From positions 1 through 64,000 of the forward strand of contig DATBHB010000156.1 in assembly GCA_036557705.1 (NCBI GenBank): a stretch of DNA of 64,000 nucleotides. The letters run 5' to 3'. This document shows, piece by piece, positions 43,171-52,040 of the stretch. Below the pieces are notes generated by a model. That model was not told where the DNA came from and ran no database searches. It saw only the letters and a list, made by a program, of their open reading frames with translations. This DNA is from VAZQ01 sp036557705 (GTDB lineage: Bacteria; Pseudomonadota; Alphaproteobacteria; Rhizobiales; Xanthobacteraceae). Numbering within the stretch: the first letter of the stretch is position 1; every line of letters starts with the position of its first letter. A program made the position numbers and the translations under genes.

Positions 43171-43335
43171 AGGAATTCTCCAGGATCCGGCCCGCCTGTG
43201 GCTGCAAATACGTTGTCAGTGCGTTTAGTGTGCTGCGGAGCGGACCGATGGCCTATTTCGTGGCAATGCCTGGGGCGAGACAATGTTTCCGCGCGAAACC
43301 GGGTTGCCGCCCATGGGCTCCACCGGAGCAGTGCG

Positions 43336-43926
43336 ATGACCCCTGAACAGACGAAGAATGAGCTTTCGGTGATCGTGGTCATGGGCGTCTCCGGCGTCGG
43401 CAAAAGCACGATAGCGGCGATGCTGGCCGTTCGTTTGGGCTGGACCTATGAAGATGCCGACTGGTTTCATCCGCCGGCCAATATCGAAAAGATGCATTCC
43501 GGCCGGCCGCTCACGGACGAGGATCGCTGGCCGTGGCTCAATGCGATTGCCGCCTGGATCGACGCCATGCGGCGCGCAGGCGGCCATGGCGTCATCGCCT
43601 GTTCGGCCCTCAAGCGCGCGTATCGGGAAGTGCTCATGCGAGACCGGCCCGATGTCGGTCTTGTCTATCTCAAAGGCGAGCGCGATTTGATAGCGCGCAG
43701 AATGTCGCTCCGCGAGGGACATCATTTCATGCCGCCGGCGTTGCTGGACAGCCAGTTTGCCGCCTTGGAAGAACCCGGCGAAGACGAGCATGCGATCGTG
43801 GTATCGATCGCGGCCCGGCCGCACGAGATCGTCGAAGCCGTTGTCGCGAAGCTTGGAGTTGCGGCCGCGGGTGCGTCTGCCACGAGCCAGCGGGCTGCTG
43901 AGACCGACATCAAGGCGTCGCCGTGA
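43336..43926 (+). CDS. gntK: Gluconokinase
   Basis: Phosphorylates gluconate to 6-phosphogluconate. The 196-residue P-loop kinase has VVMGVSGVGKSTIAAMLA, EDADWFHPPANIEKMHSGRPLTDEDRWPWL, ACSALKRAYRE and LREGHHFMPPALLDSQFAALE, all typical of thermoresistant GntK. The ATG at 43336 follows GGAGCAGTGCG; a long in-frame open stretch upstream is only the antisense of phosphoketolase. The next gene (HAD phosphatase) overlaps by 4 bp. Confidence 0.94.
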   Translation: MTPEQTKNELSVIVVMGVSGVGKSTIAAMLAVRLGWTYEDADWFHPPANIEKMHSGRPLTDEDRWPWLNAIAAWIDAMRRAGGHGVIACSALKRAYREVLMRDRPDVGLVYLKGERDLIARRMSLREGHHFMPPALLDSQFAALEEPGEDEHAIVVSIAARPHEIVEAVVAKLGVAAAGASATSQRAAETDIKASP

Positions 43927-44729
43927 CGGGAATTTCGCTCGTCATCTCCGATGTCGACGGCACGCTGGTCACGCCGGACAAGCAGTTGACGCGAGCGTCA
44001 GTGCGCGCGGTCCGATTGCTGCGCGAGAACGCAATCGACTTTACCGTGAACAGCAGCCGTCCGCCTGTCGGACTGCGAATGCTCATCGAGCCGCTGTCGC
44101 TCAAGCTTCCAATGGGAGCGTTCAGCGGCGGCGCAGTCGTCGGCCCCGATCTTGAGCTGTTCGAGGCCCATCTCGTTCCTGGCACGGTAGCGCGACGAAG
44201 CTGCGAGCTTCTGGCCAAATTCGGAGTCGATGTGTGGGTTTTCACGACTGACAAATGGCTCGTAGGCGATCCGGCCGGCGATTATGTCATGCGCGAAAAG
44301 CAAACGATCCAAACCGAGCCAACCGCCGTCGCCGATTTCGAGCCCTATTTCGGGCGTGCCGCAAAGGTCGTTGGATCGAGCAGGAATTTCGCTCTGCTTG
44401 GCGAATGCGAGACGAGGCTGCGCGAGACGTTGGGGGGCGAGGGCTCAATTGCTCGCTCGCAGCCTTATTATCTCGACGTCACCCCGCCTTCCCTCGATAA
44501 GGGAACCTTCGTCGACGCGATTTCGAAGCGGCTCGCAATAGCTCCGAGCGCGATTGCAGTTCTTGGCGACATGGAGAACGATCTCCCGATGTTTCGCAAA
44601 GCCGGGCTGTCGATCGCCATGGGGAATGCCAGCACCGAAGTGAAGCACCAGGCAGATCGCGTCACCGCATCGAATGCGCAGGACGGCTTCGCGTTGGCCA
44701 TCGAGCGATATATTCTGGCGTCTGCGTAG
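43923..44729 (+). CDS. HAD-superfamily (Cof/IIB type) hydrolase
   Basis: A 268-residue phosphatase: catalytic DVDGTLVT at residues 10-17, a type IIB cap in the middle, and LGDMENDLPMFRKAGLSIAMGNAS, the C-terminal motif with acidic metal ligands. It likely removes phosphate from a sugar phosphate. It starts at a GTG overlapping the gluconokinase stop, so the two are translationally coupled and may act on related sugars. Confidence 0.9.
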   Translation: MTGISLVISDVDGTLVTPDKQLTRASVRAVRLLRENAIDFTVNSSRPPVGLRMLIEPLSLKLPMGAFSGGAVVGPDLELFEAHLVPGTVARRSCELLAKFGVDVWVFTTDKWLVGDPAGDYVMREKQTIQTEPTAVADFEPYFGRAAKVVGSSRNFALLGECETRLRETLGGEGSIARSQPYYLDVTPPSLDKGTFVDAISKRLAIAPSAIAVLGDMENDLPMFRKAGLSIAMGNASTEVKHQADRVTASNAQDGFALAIERYILASA

Positions 44730-44845
44730 GGTGGGCAAAGGCGAACGCGCTTGAGCCGTTTGCCGTGCCCACGCGTGGGCACAGCGCTCTTTACTCGCGT
44801 GTGGCAAGAGTCGTGCGCGTGGACCGCGCCTTTGCCCACCCTACG
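44726..44845. repeat. Palindromic repeat family A, copy 5
   Basis: GTAGGGTGGGCAAAGGCGAA at the left and CGCGCCTTTGCCCACCCTAC at the right. The left end overlaps the stop region of the HAD gene. The tail after the right arm, to about 44866, is identical to that of copy 1. Confidence 0.85.
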
Positions 44846-44890
44846 AAGGTTGTGACGCAGTAAAACCAACCCGTCCCACGCGGCAACGTG

Positions 44891-45208
44891 TTATTTCGCC
44901 AGCGATCCGATATAGGCGGCGAGATCGGCAGCGTCGGTGCGTGAGAGTCCCATATCCGGCATCTTGGGGTGGGGATCGAGCAGGAAGAATGCCAATCGGT
45001 GCTCGTCGAAGCCGGGCATGCGTGCGATTGTCGCAAACGGAGGCGCCTCTGCGGTGACTTGTCGCTGATTGGACGCCACAACGTGGCAGCTCGAACACCA
45101 GCGGCGCGCGAGTGTCGCGCCGTGTTGCACGTCGGCGGCGAAGGTTGCGGAACTGCTCAGCACAGCGGCTGCGATCAGGACGGCCGCTGCAATCGATTCT
45201 GCTCGCAT
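44891..45208 (-). CDS. Small periplasmic cytochrome c
   Basis: A 105-residue class I cytochrome c with a signal peptide (IAAAVLIAAAVLSSSATFAA), haem site CSSCH at residues 38-42 and a likely axial Met in HPKMPDMGLS. It shuttles electrons in the periplasm. It lies 183 bp downstream of fixJ on the same strand, so oxygen-dependent control through FixLJ is possible but not shown. No partner oxidase is in the window. Confidence 0.88.
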   Translation of the reverse strand: MRAESIAAAVLIAAAVLSSSATFAADVQHGATLARRWCSSCHVVASNQRQVTAEAPPFATIARMPGFDEHRLAFFLLDPHPKMPDMGLSRTDAADLAAYIGSLAK

Positions 45209-45391
45209 TTGAACACCGCTCCGGTCGTTTCGGTTTGATGCAGGACAAAGAAAGCATGCGCGGGGCCGCCGCTGCTTTGATGTATCTCAAAACGCACCGG
45301 CAGTCGCTTGCGAGCGTCCTTCGATTCCGAAGGTCGCAAACGAGGGTGCCGCACAATGAAGCGAAGTTCGGAATCGGGGCGACTCGGGATA

Positions 45392-46012
45392 TCAGCGCCC
45401 GTCATTGCCGGCGATGATCGCCATGCGCACCAGATTGGAGAGGCTCGCGGCCTGCATTTTGGTCATGAGATTGGCCCGGTAGATTTCGACCGTGCGCGGG
45501 CTGATCCCCAGGTCGAATGCAATCTGCTTGTTGGCGCGCCCGGCCACCAGCCCTTGGAGCACGTCCCGCTCGCGGTTCGACAGGGCCGCCAGCCGGCTTT
45601 CAATCTCGGCCCGTTCCGCCTGCCGTCTGCTCTCGTGCTCCTGGCGACCGAGCGCGGATCGAACCGACGCGAGGATGATTTCGTCGTCGAAAGGTTTTTC
45701 AAGGAAGTCGATGGCTCCGATCTTCATCGCCTCGACCGCGAGCGGCACGTCGCCGTGGCCGGTCACGACTATGGCCGGAATGGTGACCTTGAGTTCTTTG
45801 AGCCGCCGCAATAACTCGATCCCGTCGATCTCAGGCATCCGAACGTCGGTGATGATGCACCCCGATTTCAGTTCGGCTGCGGCGTTGAGCAGGGCACTGG
45901 CCGACGGGTAAGTCTTCACGGCGACTTTCGCCGCTTTCAGCAGGAACGCCAGCGATTCGCGAGCGGCCTGGTCATCGTCAACCACATGCACGATGGCCTT
46001 GTCAGACGGCAT
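45392..46012 (-). CDS. fixJ: Response regulator FixJ
   Basis: A 206-residue two-component regulator. Receiver domain with VVDDDQAARESL, phospho-acceptor Asp56 in CIITDVRMPEIDG, Thr in VVTGHGDVPLAV and Lys in FLEKPF. The C-terminal LuxR-type helix-turn-helix is LSNRERDVLQGLVAGRANKQIAFDLGISPRTVEIYRANLMTKM. FixJ activates fixK and nif/fix-type genes at low oxygen when FixL phosphorylates it. The ATG overlaps the end of fixL by 11 bp, so the pair is co-translated. Confidence 0.95.
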   Translation of the reverse strand: MPSDKAIVHVVDDDQAARESLAFLLKAAKVAVKTYPSASALLNAAAELKSGCIITDVRMPEIDGIELLRRLKELKVTIPAIVVTGHGDVPLAVEAMKIGAIDFLEKPFDDEIILASVRSALGRQEHESRRQAERAEIESRLAALSNRERDVLQGLVAGRANKQIAFDLGISPRTVEIYRANLMTKMQAASLSNLVRMAIIAGNDGR

Positions 46013-47528
46013 TGCCGGCCTCCTCCCCAGTCACAGCCCGAAGTGTAAAGCGAAAAACGGTGCCGCCGCCCGGATTTGGCCGCGCCTCGATCTCGCCGCC
46101 ATGGGATTCGACGATGGTGCGGGAAATCGACAGGCCAACGCCCGTGCCCTGTGGTTTGTTGGTGACGAACGGTTGGAATAGCTGCGCCATCATCTCCGGC
46201 GCTATTCCGGCGCCGGTATCGGCAACGCTGATCGCCACCATTCCGCCCTCGTCAGGCTCAGCAGCGATGATCAACTCTCGTCTCTCGCATTCTTCCATCG
46301 CCTCGATCGCGTTGCGAATGAGATTGAGCAGGACCTGCTGGATTTGAACTTTGTCGACCAGCACGAGATCGACTGCGGGATCGAACTGGAAGCGGACGCG
46401 GACGCCGCGATCTTTGGCGCCGACGAGCGCGAGCGCGCTTGCTTCCTCGATCAGTTTGTGGACGCTCTCTACCCTGCGTTCGCTGTCCCCGCGCGCCAGG
46501 AAGTCGCGCAAGCGATGAATGATCTGTCCGGCACGCACCGCCTGCTCGGCGGCCTTATCCATGGCGTCGCGCAGCATCGCCGAGCGCTCATCCTTGTCGT
46601 CGTCGAGCAGCCGGCGCAGACCCTTCATGTAGTTCGCGATGGCCGCAAGCGGCTGGTTGAGCTCGTGCGCCAGGGCGGAGGCCATCTCTCTCATCGCGGT
46701 CAGCCGCGACATGTGCACGATCTCCGCCTGCAATTCCTGCAGGCGCGCTTCCGTCTTCTGCGACTCCGTAAGGTCGCGGATGAAACCGGTGAAGAAACGC
46801 TGGTCGCTTGACCGCATCTCGCCCACCGCAAGCTCCATTGGAAACGTGGAGCCGCCCTTGCGCTCGCCGACGACGACCCGCCCGATGCCGATAATCCGGC
46901 GTTCTCCGGTGCGAAGATAACGCTCGATATAGCCGTCGTGATTCTCGCGGTATGGCGAGGGCATCAGCACTTTCACATTCCTGCCCAGCACCTCGGAGGC
47001 GGAGTAGCCGAACAGCCGCTCGGCAGCCGAGCTGAACGAATGCATGATGCCCCCCTCGTCGATGACGATCATCGCCTCCGGGATGGTGTCGAGAATTGAT
47101 TTGAGATGCGCCGCCCGCTCCAGCGCGTCTTCCACGTTCGCGGCGGGCTGCTCGCGGGCGCTCAGTTGCGCGCCGCCCCAGGCTACCGCCAAACTGACCA
47201 CCGCGAAGCCGGCGACATTGACGATCTCGACCGCCGTAAAGGGCGGAAAATCTTTCATGAACAAGGAGCCAAGCAGGAGCCCCAGTACCGTCGCCAGCAC
47301 GCCATGGATGAATCGGCCGGCGGCCGCAGCTGCCAGAACTGCCGGAAGGAAGAAAATGAACGGCATCCTGTCGTGCAGGATCGGCGTCAGCGCGCCGCGG
47401 AAGGCGAATGCCAGAGCGACCGCGGCAATCGCATAACCGAATTGGCGAAGCATCGCCTGGGCGGGACTGCGGCGCTTATCCTTGCTGCGGTGACCAGCCA
47501 TTGCGGGCTTTTCTGCAATCTCGGCCAT
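46002..47528 (-). CDS. fixL: Haem-PAS oxygen sensor kinase FixL, membrane-anchored form
   Basis: A 508-residue sensor. The N-terminus has about four transmembrane helices, then one PAS domain with the FixL haem signature: axial His197 in NHDGYIE and the oxygen-binding Arg217 in IIGIGR, exactly 20 residues apart as in known FixL. The kinase core has the phospho-His in LAHELNQPLAAIANY, the N box and the G boxes (GVGLSISRTIVESHGG). This layout is like the membrane FixL of Sinorhizobium rather than the soluble Bradyrhizobium one. The ATG at 47528 lacks a clear ribosome site; a GTG at 47558 would add 10 residues. Confidence 0.94.
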   Translation of the reverse strand: MAEIAEKPAMAGHRSKDKRRSPAQAMLRQFGYAIAAVALAFAFRGALTPILHDRMPFIFFLPAVLAAAAAGRFIHGVLATVLGLLLGSLFMKDFPPFTAVEIVNVAGFAVVSLAVAWGGAQLSAREQPAANVEDALERAAHLKSILDTIPEAMIVIDEGGIMHSFSSAAERLFGYSASEVLGRNVKVLMPSPYRENHDGYIERYLRTGERRIIGIGRVVVGERKGGSTFPMELAVGEMRSSDQRFFTGFIRDLTESQKTEARLQELQAEIVHMSRLTAMREMASALAHELNQPLAAIANYMKGLRRLLDDDKDERSAMLRDAMDKAAEQAVRAGQIIHRLRDFLARGDSERRVESVHKLIEEASALALVGAKDRGVRVRFQFDPAVDLVLVDKVQIQQVLLNLIRNAIEAMEECERRELIIAAEPDEGGMVAISVADTGAGIAPEMMAQLFQPFVTNKPQGTGVGLSISRTIVESHGGEIEARPNPGGGTVFRFTLRAVTGEEAGNAV

Positions 47529-47661
47529 GAAAATCAACGCTGCGCGGGAGGAGCGCACTTAGAATTGCCCTAAAGTATCAGGAATGACGGCATTTTGAGG
47601 TGTGGGCCAGCGAGGCGGCTTGCTACAAAGCAAACTCCGTGGGGCCGACAGGAGATGCCCG

Positions 47662-48693
47662 ATGAGAAAGTTTTCTTCGCGCCTCGCGATCGCTGCGGAC
47701 GCAGCAGTAATCCTGCTCCTCGCCTCGACGTGGGGAATGGCACAAACACCGTCCTCTGCCAATTCTACAAATATCGTTGTTTATAATGCGCAGCATGTGA
47801 ACCTTACCAAAGCCTGGGCTGAGGGCTTCACCCGCCAATCCGGAATTAAGGTGACTTTGCGCAATGGCGGGGATACCGAGCTTGGCAATCAAATCATCCA
47901 GGAGGGTGCGGCCTCTCCAGCCGACGTGTTCCTGACGGAAAACTCACCGGCCATGGTCCTGGTCGATGCCGCCGGACGGTTTGCCCCTCTGGGCGACGAT
48001 GTGCTGATGCAGGTACCCGATCGCTTCAGACCCAGCGACGGGCGCTGGGTCGGCGTTGCAGCGCGCAGCACCGTTTTTGCCTATAACAAAGGCAAGCTGA
48101 CCGAGGCGCAATTGCCCAAATCGCTCCTCGACCTCGCCGATCCGGCTTGGAAGGGTCGATGGGGCGCATCGCCGTCAGGCGCCGATTTCCAGGCGATCGT
48201 CAGTGCGTTGCTCGAGTTGAAAGGCGAAGCCGTGACTGAGGCGTGGCTCAAGGCGATGAAGCAGAACGCTATCGCTTTCCGCGGCAACGTGGCTGCCCTC
48301 AAGGCCGTGAACACCGGAGAGGTCGATGCGGCGGTAATTTATCACTATTACTATTTTGGCGATCGGGCCAGAACGGGCGAGAACAGCAACAACACGGCCC
48401 TCTATTATTTTCGAAACCAGGATCCGGGAGCCTTCGTCAGCCTCTCGGGAGGCGGCGTTCTGGCCTCGACCAAACATCTTCCGCAAGCTCAGGCCTTCCT
48501 GAAATGGATTACCGGCAAGGCCGGACAGGAAATCCTCAAAAAGGGCGATTCCTTCGAATATGCGGTCGGGGTCGGCGCTCAATCCAATCCCGCTCTGGTG
48601 CCTTTGGCTGATCTGCAAGCCCCAAAGGTCGACCCGACAAGGCTGAACAGCAAGAAAGTCATCGATCTGATGATGCAGGCAGGCTTGATGTGA
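47662..48693 (+). CDS. fbpA: Fe(III) ABC transporter periplasmic binding protein
   Basis: A 343-residue binding protein of the FbpA (ferric iron) class with a signal peptide ending near MAQTP. It has VYNAQHVNLTKAWAEGFTRQSG, ADVFLTENSPAMVLVDAAG and a Tyr-rich VIYHYYYFGDR, where relatives place the iron-binding tyrosines. AGGAG precedes the ATG. It is followed in operon order by permease and ATPase genes, giving a complete importer. It is divergent from fixL across about 130 bp. Confidence 0.9.
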   Translation: MRKFSSRLAIAADAAVILLLASTWGMAQTPSSANSTNIVVYNAQHVNLTKAWAEGFTRQSGIKVTLRNGGDTELGNQIIQEGAASPADVFLTENSPAMVLVDAAGRFAPLGDDVLMQVPDRFRPSDGRWVGVAARSTVFAYNKGKLTEAQLPKSLLDLADPAWKGRWGASPSGADFQAIVSALLELKGEAVTEAWLKAMKQNAIAFRGNVAALKAVNTGEVDAAVIYHYYYFGDRARTGENSNNTALYYFRNQDPGAFVSLSGGGVLASTKHLPQAQAFLKWITGKAGQEILKKGDSFEYAVGVGAQSNPALVPLADLQAPKVDPTRLNSKKVIDLMMQAGLM

Positions 48694-48746
48694 CCTGCCC
48701 GCGGCTTGCGGAACAATCCGCGTCCGGACCGTTGGTCGAGGAATAG

Positions 48747-50396
48747 GTGTCGTCACTGCGGCTTTCATTATCTCAATCCCGTTCGGTGTTGAGTACACCG
48801 GCGGATCGGCAGGACGGCAATTATCGCCTCAATCCCGATACTGGCGATCTGACCCGGCCGAAAGGCCCGCGCGCCCGCAGTACCGCTGTCAGCCGGATGA
48901 CGGCTGCAGCTGTGTTAATTTCCCTCGCGGCTCTTCTACCGCTTGGGTTTATCATCTGGGTGAGTATTCAGACCGGATGGGAAACGGTCTCGGAGTTGAT
49001 CTTTCGTCCTCGCGTTGGGGAATTGCTCACCAACACGCTGCTCCTGGTGATATTCACGGTGCCGCTGTCGACCGTGCTGGCGGTCTCGCTCGCGTGGCTG
49101 ACTGAACGCAGCGATCTGCCTAGGGCCCGAATCTGGGCTTGGCTTGCAACGGCGCCGCTTGCGATTCCGGCATTCCTGCAGAGCTACGCGTGGGTCAGCA
49201 TTGTTCCGAGCCTTCATGGGCTCGGCGCCGGCGTGATGATTTCGGTCATCGCCTATTTCCCATTTCTCTACCTGCCTGTGGCGGCGGCGCTGCGGCGGCT
49301 CGATCCTGGGCTCGAGGACTGCGCGGCATCGCTTGGCCTGGCGCCCTTGAGCGTATTCCTGCGCGTGGTGCTGCCGCAATTGCGCCTGGCCATCTGCGGA
49401 GGCTCGCTGCTGGTCGGCCTGCATCTTCTCGCGGAATATGGCTTGTACGCGATGATCCGCTTCGACACCTTTACCACGGCGATCGTCGAACAGTTCCAAT
49501 CCACCTTCAACGGACCGGCCGCCAACATGCTTGCCGGCGTCTTGGCGGCGTGCTGCTTCGTGTTGCTTGGTCTGGAGGCAAGTCTCCGCGGCAGCGAACG
49601 CTATGCCCGCGTCGGTGCCGGCGCGGCCCGCCAACGCGCAAGCGACCGCCTTGGAATCTATTCCGGCGCATGCCTGCTGTTGCCGATTATCGTCGCCGGC
49701 CTCTCGCTCGGCGTCCCCTTGGTCGTCCTCGCCCGCTGGCTGTGGGCCGGGGGCATCCGGGTTTGGCGCTTTGACGAGATCGGACCGGCGCTCGGCGAGA
49801 CTATCGGCCTTGCCCTCGTTGGAGCCGCTCTGGCGACGCTCGCCTCCATTCCCATGGCCTGGCTCTCGATCCGCGCCCCCGGCCGGCTGCAGAGAGTTCT
49901 TGAGGACTGTAACTATATTGTCGGCTCGTTGCCGGGGGTCGTCATCGCGTTGGCCTTGGTGACGATAACCGTTCGGGTCGCTTTGCCGATCTATCAGACG
50001 ATAGCGACTCTCCTGATTGCCTACGTATTGATGTTTCTGCCCCGCGCTCTTATCAGCATGCGTGCCAGCATCGCGCAGGCACCCGTCGAACTGGAGGAGG
50101 CGGCGTGCAGCCTGGGCCGCACGCCGGCGCAAGCGCTGTGGTCAATTACTATCCGCCTCGCAGCGCCCGGCGCAGCAAGCAGCATGGCGCTCGTGGCCCT
50201 CGGGATTGCGAATGAACTGCCCGCGACCCAGATGCTGGCGCCCAATGGAACGCAAACGCTCGCAACCGCATTTTGGGCGTTCAGCGGAGAAATCGACTAT
50301 GCCGCTGCGGCTCCTTACGCGCTGATCATGATGCTTATTTCGCTACCCCTGACCTCGATGCTGTACGCCCAATCGAAACGGCTTGCAGGCCGATGA
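48747..50396 (+). CDS. fbpB: Fe(III) ABC transporter permease, two fused domains
   Basis: A 549-residue membrane protein with about 12 helices and two EAA-type loops: LEDCAASLGLAPLSVFLRVVLP and LEEAACSLGRTPAQALWSITI. It is the FbpB-type fused permease, starting at a GTG 54 bp after the binding protein. The hydrophilic N-terminal stretch of about 45 residues (RPKGPRARSTAVSRM) is rather long. It overlaps the ATPase gene by 4 bp. Confidence 0.9.
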   Translation: MSSLRLSLSQSRSVLSTPADRQDGNYRLNPDTGDLTRPKGPRARSTAVSRMTAAAVLISLAALLPLGFIIWVSIQTGWETVSELIFRPRVGELLTNTLLLVIFTVPLSTVLAVSLAWLTERSDLPRARIWAWLATAPLAIPAFLQSYAWVSIVPSLHGLGAGVMISVIAYFPFLYLPVAAALRRLDPGLEDCAASLGLAPLSVFLRVVLPQLRLAICGGSLLVGLHLLAEYGLYAMIRFDTFTTAIVEQFQSTFNGPAANMLAGVLAACCFVLLGLEASLRGSERYARVGAGAARQRASDRLGIYSGACLLLPIIVAGLSLGVPLVVLARWLWAGGIRVWRFDEIGPALGETIGLALVGAALATLASIPMAWLSIRAPGRLQRVLEDCNYIVGSLPGVVIALALVTITVRVALPIYQTIATLLIAYVLMFLPRALISMRASIAQAPVELEEAACSLGRTPAQALWSITIRLAAPGAASSMALVALGIANELPATQMLAPNGTQTLATAFWAFSGEIDYAAAAPYALIMMLISLPLTSMLYAQSKRLAGR

Positions 50397-51484
50397 CCTT
50401 CCTCATCTTGCAGTCGGTTCGAAAGCGCTACGGGCATATTACCGCGCTCGACGGCGTCGATCTTGAGGTGACGGCAGGGAGTCGCACGGCCATCGTCGGC
50501 CCCTCCGGCTGCGGCAAGACCACGCTTTTGCGCGTGACCGCAGGTTTCGAACTGCCTGATACGGGATGCCTCATGCTCGATGGCGCCGTGTTGACCGACG
50601 CGAGGACCGCAGTGCCGGCCCACCAGCGCGGCATTGGATTTGTGGCACAGGACGGCGGTTTGTTTCCGCACCTGAACATCGCCGACAATGTTGGATTCGG
50701 TATTCATCGCCAGGAACCGGGCCGGACCAAGCGTATCGCGGAATTGATGGCCATGGTCGAATTGCCGCTCGTACTGCTGCGGCGGAAACCTCATGAACTG
50801 TCCGGCGGCCAGCAACAGCGCGTTGCGCTGGCGCGCGCTTTGGCGCGGCGGCCGCGTCTCATGCTGCTAGACGAGCCGTTCTCGGCGCTCGATACCGAGT
50901 TGCGAACAGCGACGCGCAAGGCGGTCGCAAATTTGCTCGACGCTGCCGGCATGACCACGATTCTCGTCACCCACGATCACGCGGAAGCGCTGTCGTTCGC
51001 CGATCAGGTGGCGGTCATGCGCGAGGGAGCGTTCCTTCAGGTCGGTTCGCCGCACGAGCTGTATCTGCGGCCGCGGACTGCGACGATCGCAACAAGCCTG
51101 GGCGAGGCAATCGTTCTGCCTGCCGAATTAAGCCATGGATGGGCCGAATGCGAACTGGGACGCATCGCTGTCGATGAACCGAATCGATTCGGAAAGGCGC
51201 AAATCATGTTGCGTCCTGAGCAGATATCGCTCAAACCGACGTCCGGCGGAGAACCGAGCAGCGAGTCCGGAACAGCCTTCTGCAGGGTGGCTGAAATCGA
51301 CTTCGCAGGCGCTGTTTACACCATTGCACTGCAACTCTTGACAGACGGCGCCGGCCCCAGAGTTCGTGATGTGCCGCAAGCGATGGGCAGACTGCTGCTT
51401 CGACAGTCGTCTCCTTTGATGCCTTCTGAAGGGACGACTGTTCAAATCCTGGTTGCCGGCAAGGCCCATGTCCTCGCGAGTTGA
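50393..51484 (+). CDS. fbpC: Fe(III) ABC transporter ATP-binding protein
   Basis: A 363-residue ATPase: Walker A GPSGCGKTT, Q-loop VAQDGGLFPHL, signature LSGGQQQRVALARALA, Walker B LMLLDEPFSALD, and H-loop VTHDH. A C-terminal TOBE-type regulatory region follows (MLRPEQISLKP). It starts within the permease stop (ATGA) and completes the fbpABC operon. It could also power the ATPase-less permease at 38972. Confidence 0.92.
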   Translation: MTFLILQSVRKRYGHITALDGVDLEVTAGSRTAIVGPSGCGKTTLLRVTAGFELPDTGCLMLDGAVLTDARTAVPAHQRGIGFVAQDGGLFPHLNIADNVGFGIHRQEPGRTKRIAELMAMVELPLVLLRRKPHELSGGQQQRVALARALARRPRLMLLDEPFSALDTELRTATRKAVANLLDAAGMTTILVTHDHAEALSFADQVAVMREGAFLQVGSPHELYLRPRTATIATSLGEAIVLPAELSHGWAECELGRIAVDEPNRFGKAQIMLRPEQISLKPTSGGEPSSESGTAFCRVAEIDFAGAVYTIALQLLTDGAGPRVRDVPQAMGRLLLRQSSPLMPSEGTTVQILVAGKAHVLAS

Positions 51485-51496
51485 TTCTTTACTCCT

Positions 51497-51603
51497 GTAG
51501 GGTGTGCAAAATCGCGTGGCACGGCCTGACAGCGTGCGCAACGGCGCGCGGCGCGATTTTGCGCACGCATTCAGCCTTGTGGCGTGCCGTTGCGCACCCT
51601 ACG
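51497..51603. repeat. Palindromic repeat family A, copy 6
   Basis: GTAGGGTGTGCAAAATCGCG at the left and GCCGTTGCGCACCCTACG at the right, with inner CGCGCGGCGCGATTTTGCGC. It stands right after the ATPase gene and probably ends or protects its transcript. A left-arm fragment (GTAGGGTGGGC) recurs at 52069-52079. Confidence 0.85.
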
Positions 51604-51692
51604 AAACTGGTGGCCCATGTCCTCGCGAGTTGAACTGGAACGGCTGTTCGAGAGTTAGGTCGGGAGAACGGGTTCGCAGGAGATTTCACGGA

Positions 51693-52040
51693 ATGTTTAT
51701 CGCCATGAACCGGTTTCGCGTCACCAGAGGCTCCGAAAAGGACTTCGAGCACATCTGGCTGTCCCGCGATACCTACCTCGATCACGTGCCTGGCTTTGTA
51801 GAGTTTCACCTGCTCAAAGGACCGGAGGCAGAAGACCATACCCTCTATGCAACCCACACGGTCTGGGAAGGTCGTGCTGCATTTGAGGCATGGACTCGGT
51901 CTGAGGCATTTCGGGCCGCGCATCAGCGGGCGGGAGAGCACAGGCCGCTCTATCTTGGCCATCCGCAATTTGAGGGGTTCGAGATTCGGCAAACGATTCC
52001 CGGCCACGCGGCGAGCGAAGTCTCCATGGCGGCTGAGTAG
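51693..52040 (+). CDS. IsdG/HmuQ-type haem-degrading monooxygenase
   Basis: A 115-residue ABM-fold protein with the haem-degrading signature: Asn6 in MNRFRV, Trp67 in FEAW and His77 in FRAAHQRA, the same places as in IsdG/IsdI. It also has GFVEFHLLKGPEAEDHTLYATHTVW as in rhizobial HmuQ/HmuD. It would open haem to free iron in the cytoplasm. AGGAG lies about 11 nt before the ATG. It follows the iron importer operon. The 3' part overlaps the read-through tail of the opposite DUF4405 frame. Confidence 0.85.
   Translation: MFIAMNRFRVTRGSEKDFEHIWLSRDTYLDHVPGFVEFHLLKGPEAEDHTLYATHTVWEGRAAFEAWTRSEAFRAAHQRAGEHRPLYLGHPQFEGFEIRQTIPGHAASEVSMAAE

Noticed and set aside
42055..43335. Long upstream extension of gluconokinase
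   Set aside because: It is antisense to phosphoketolase and has no kinase similarity; the ATG at 43336 has a ribosome-binding site.
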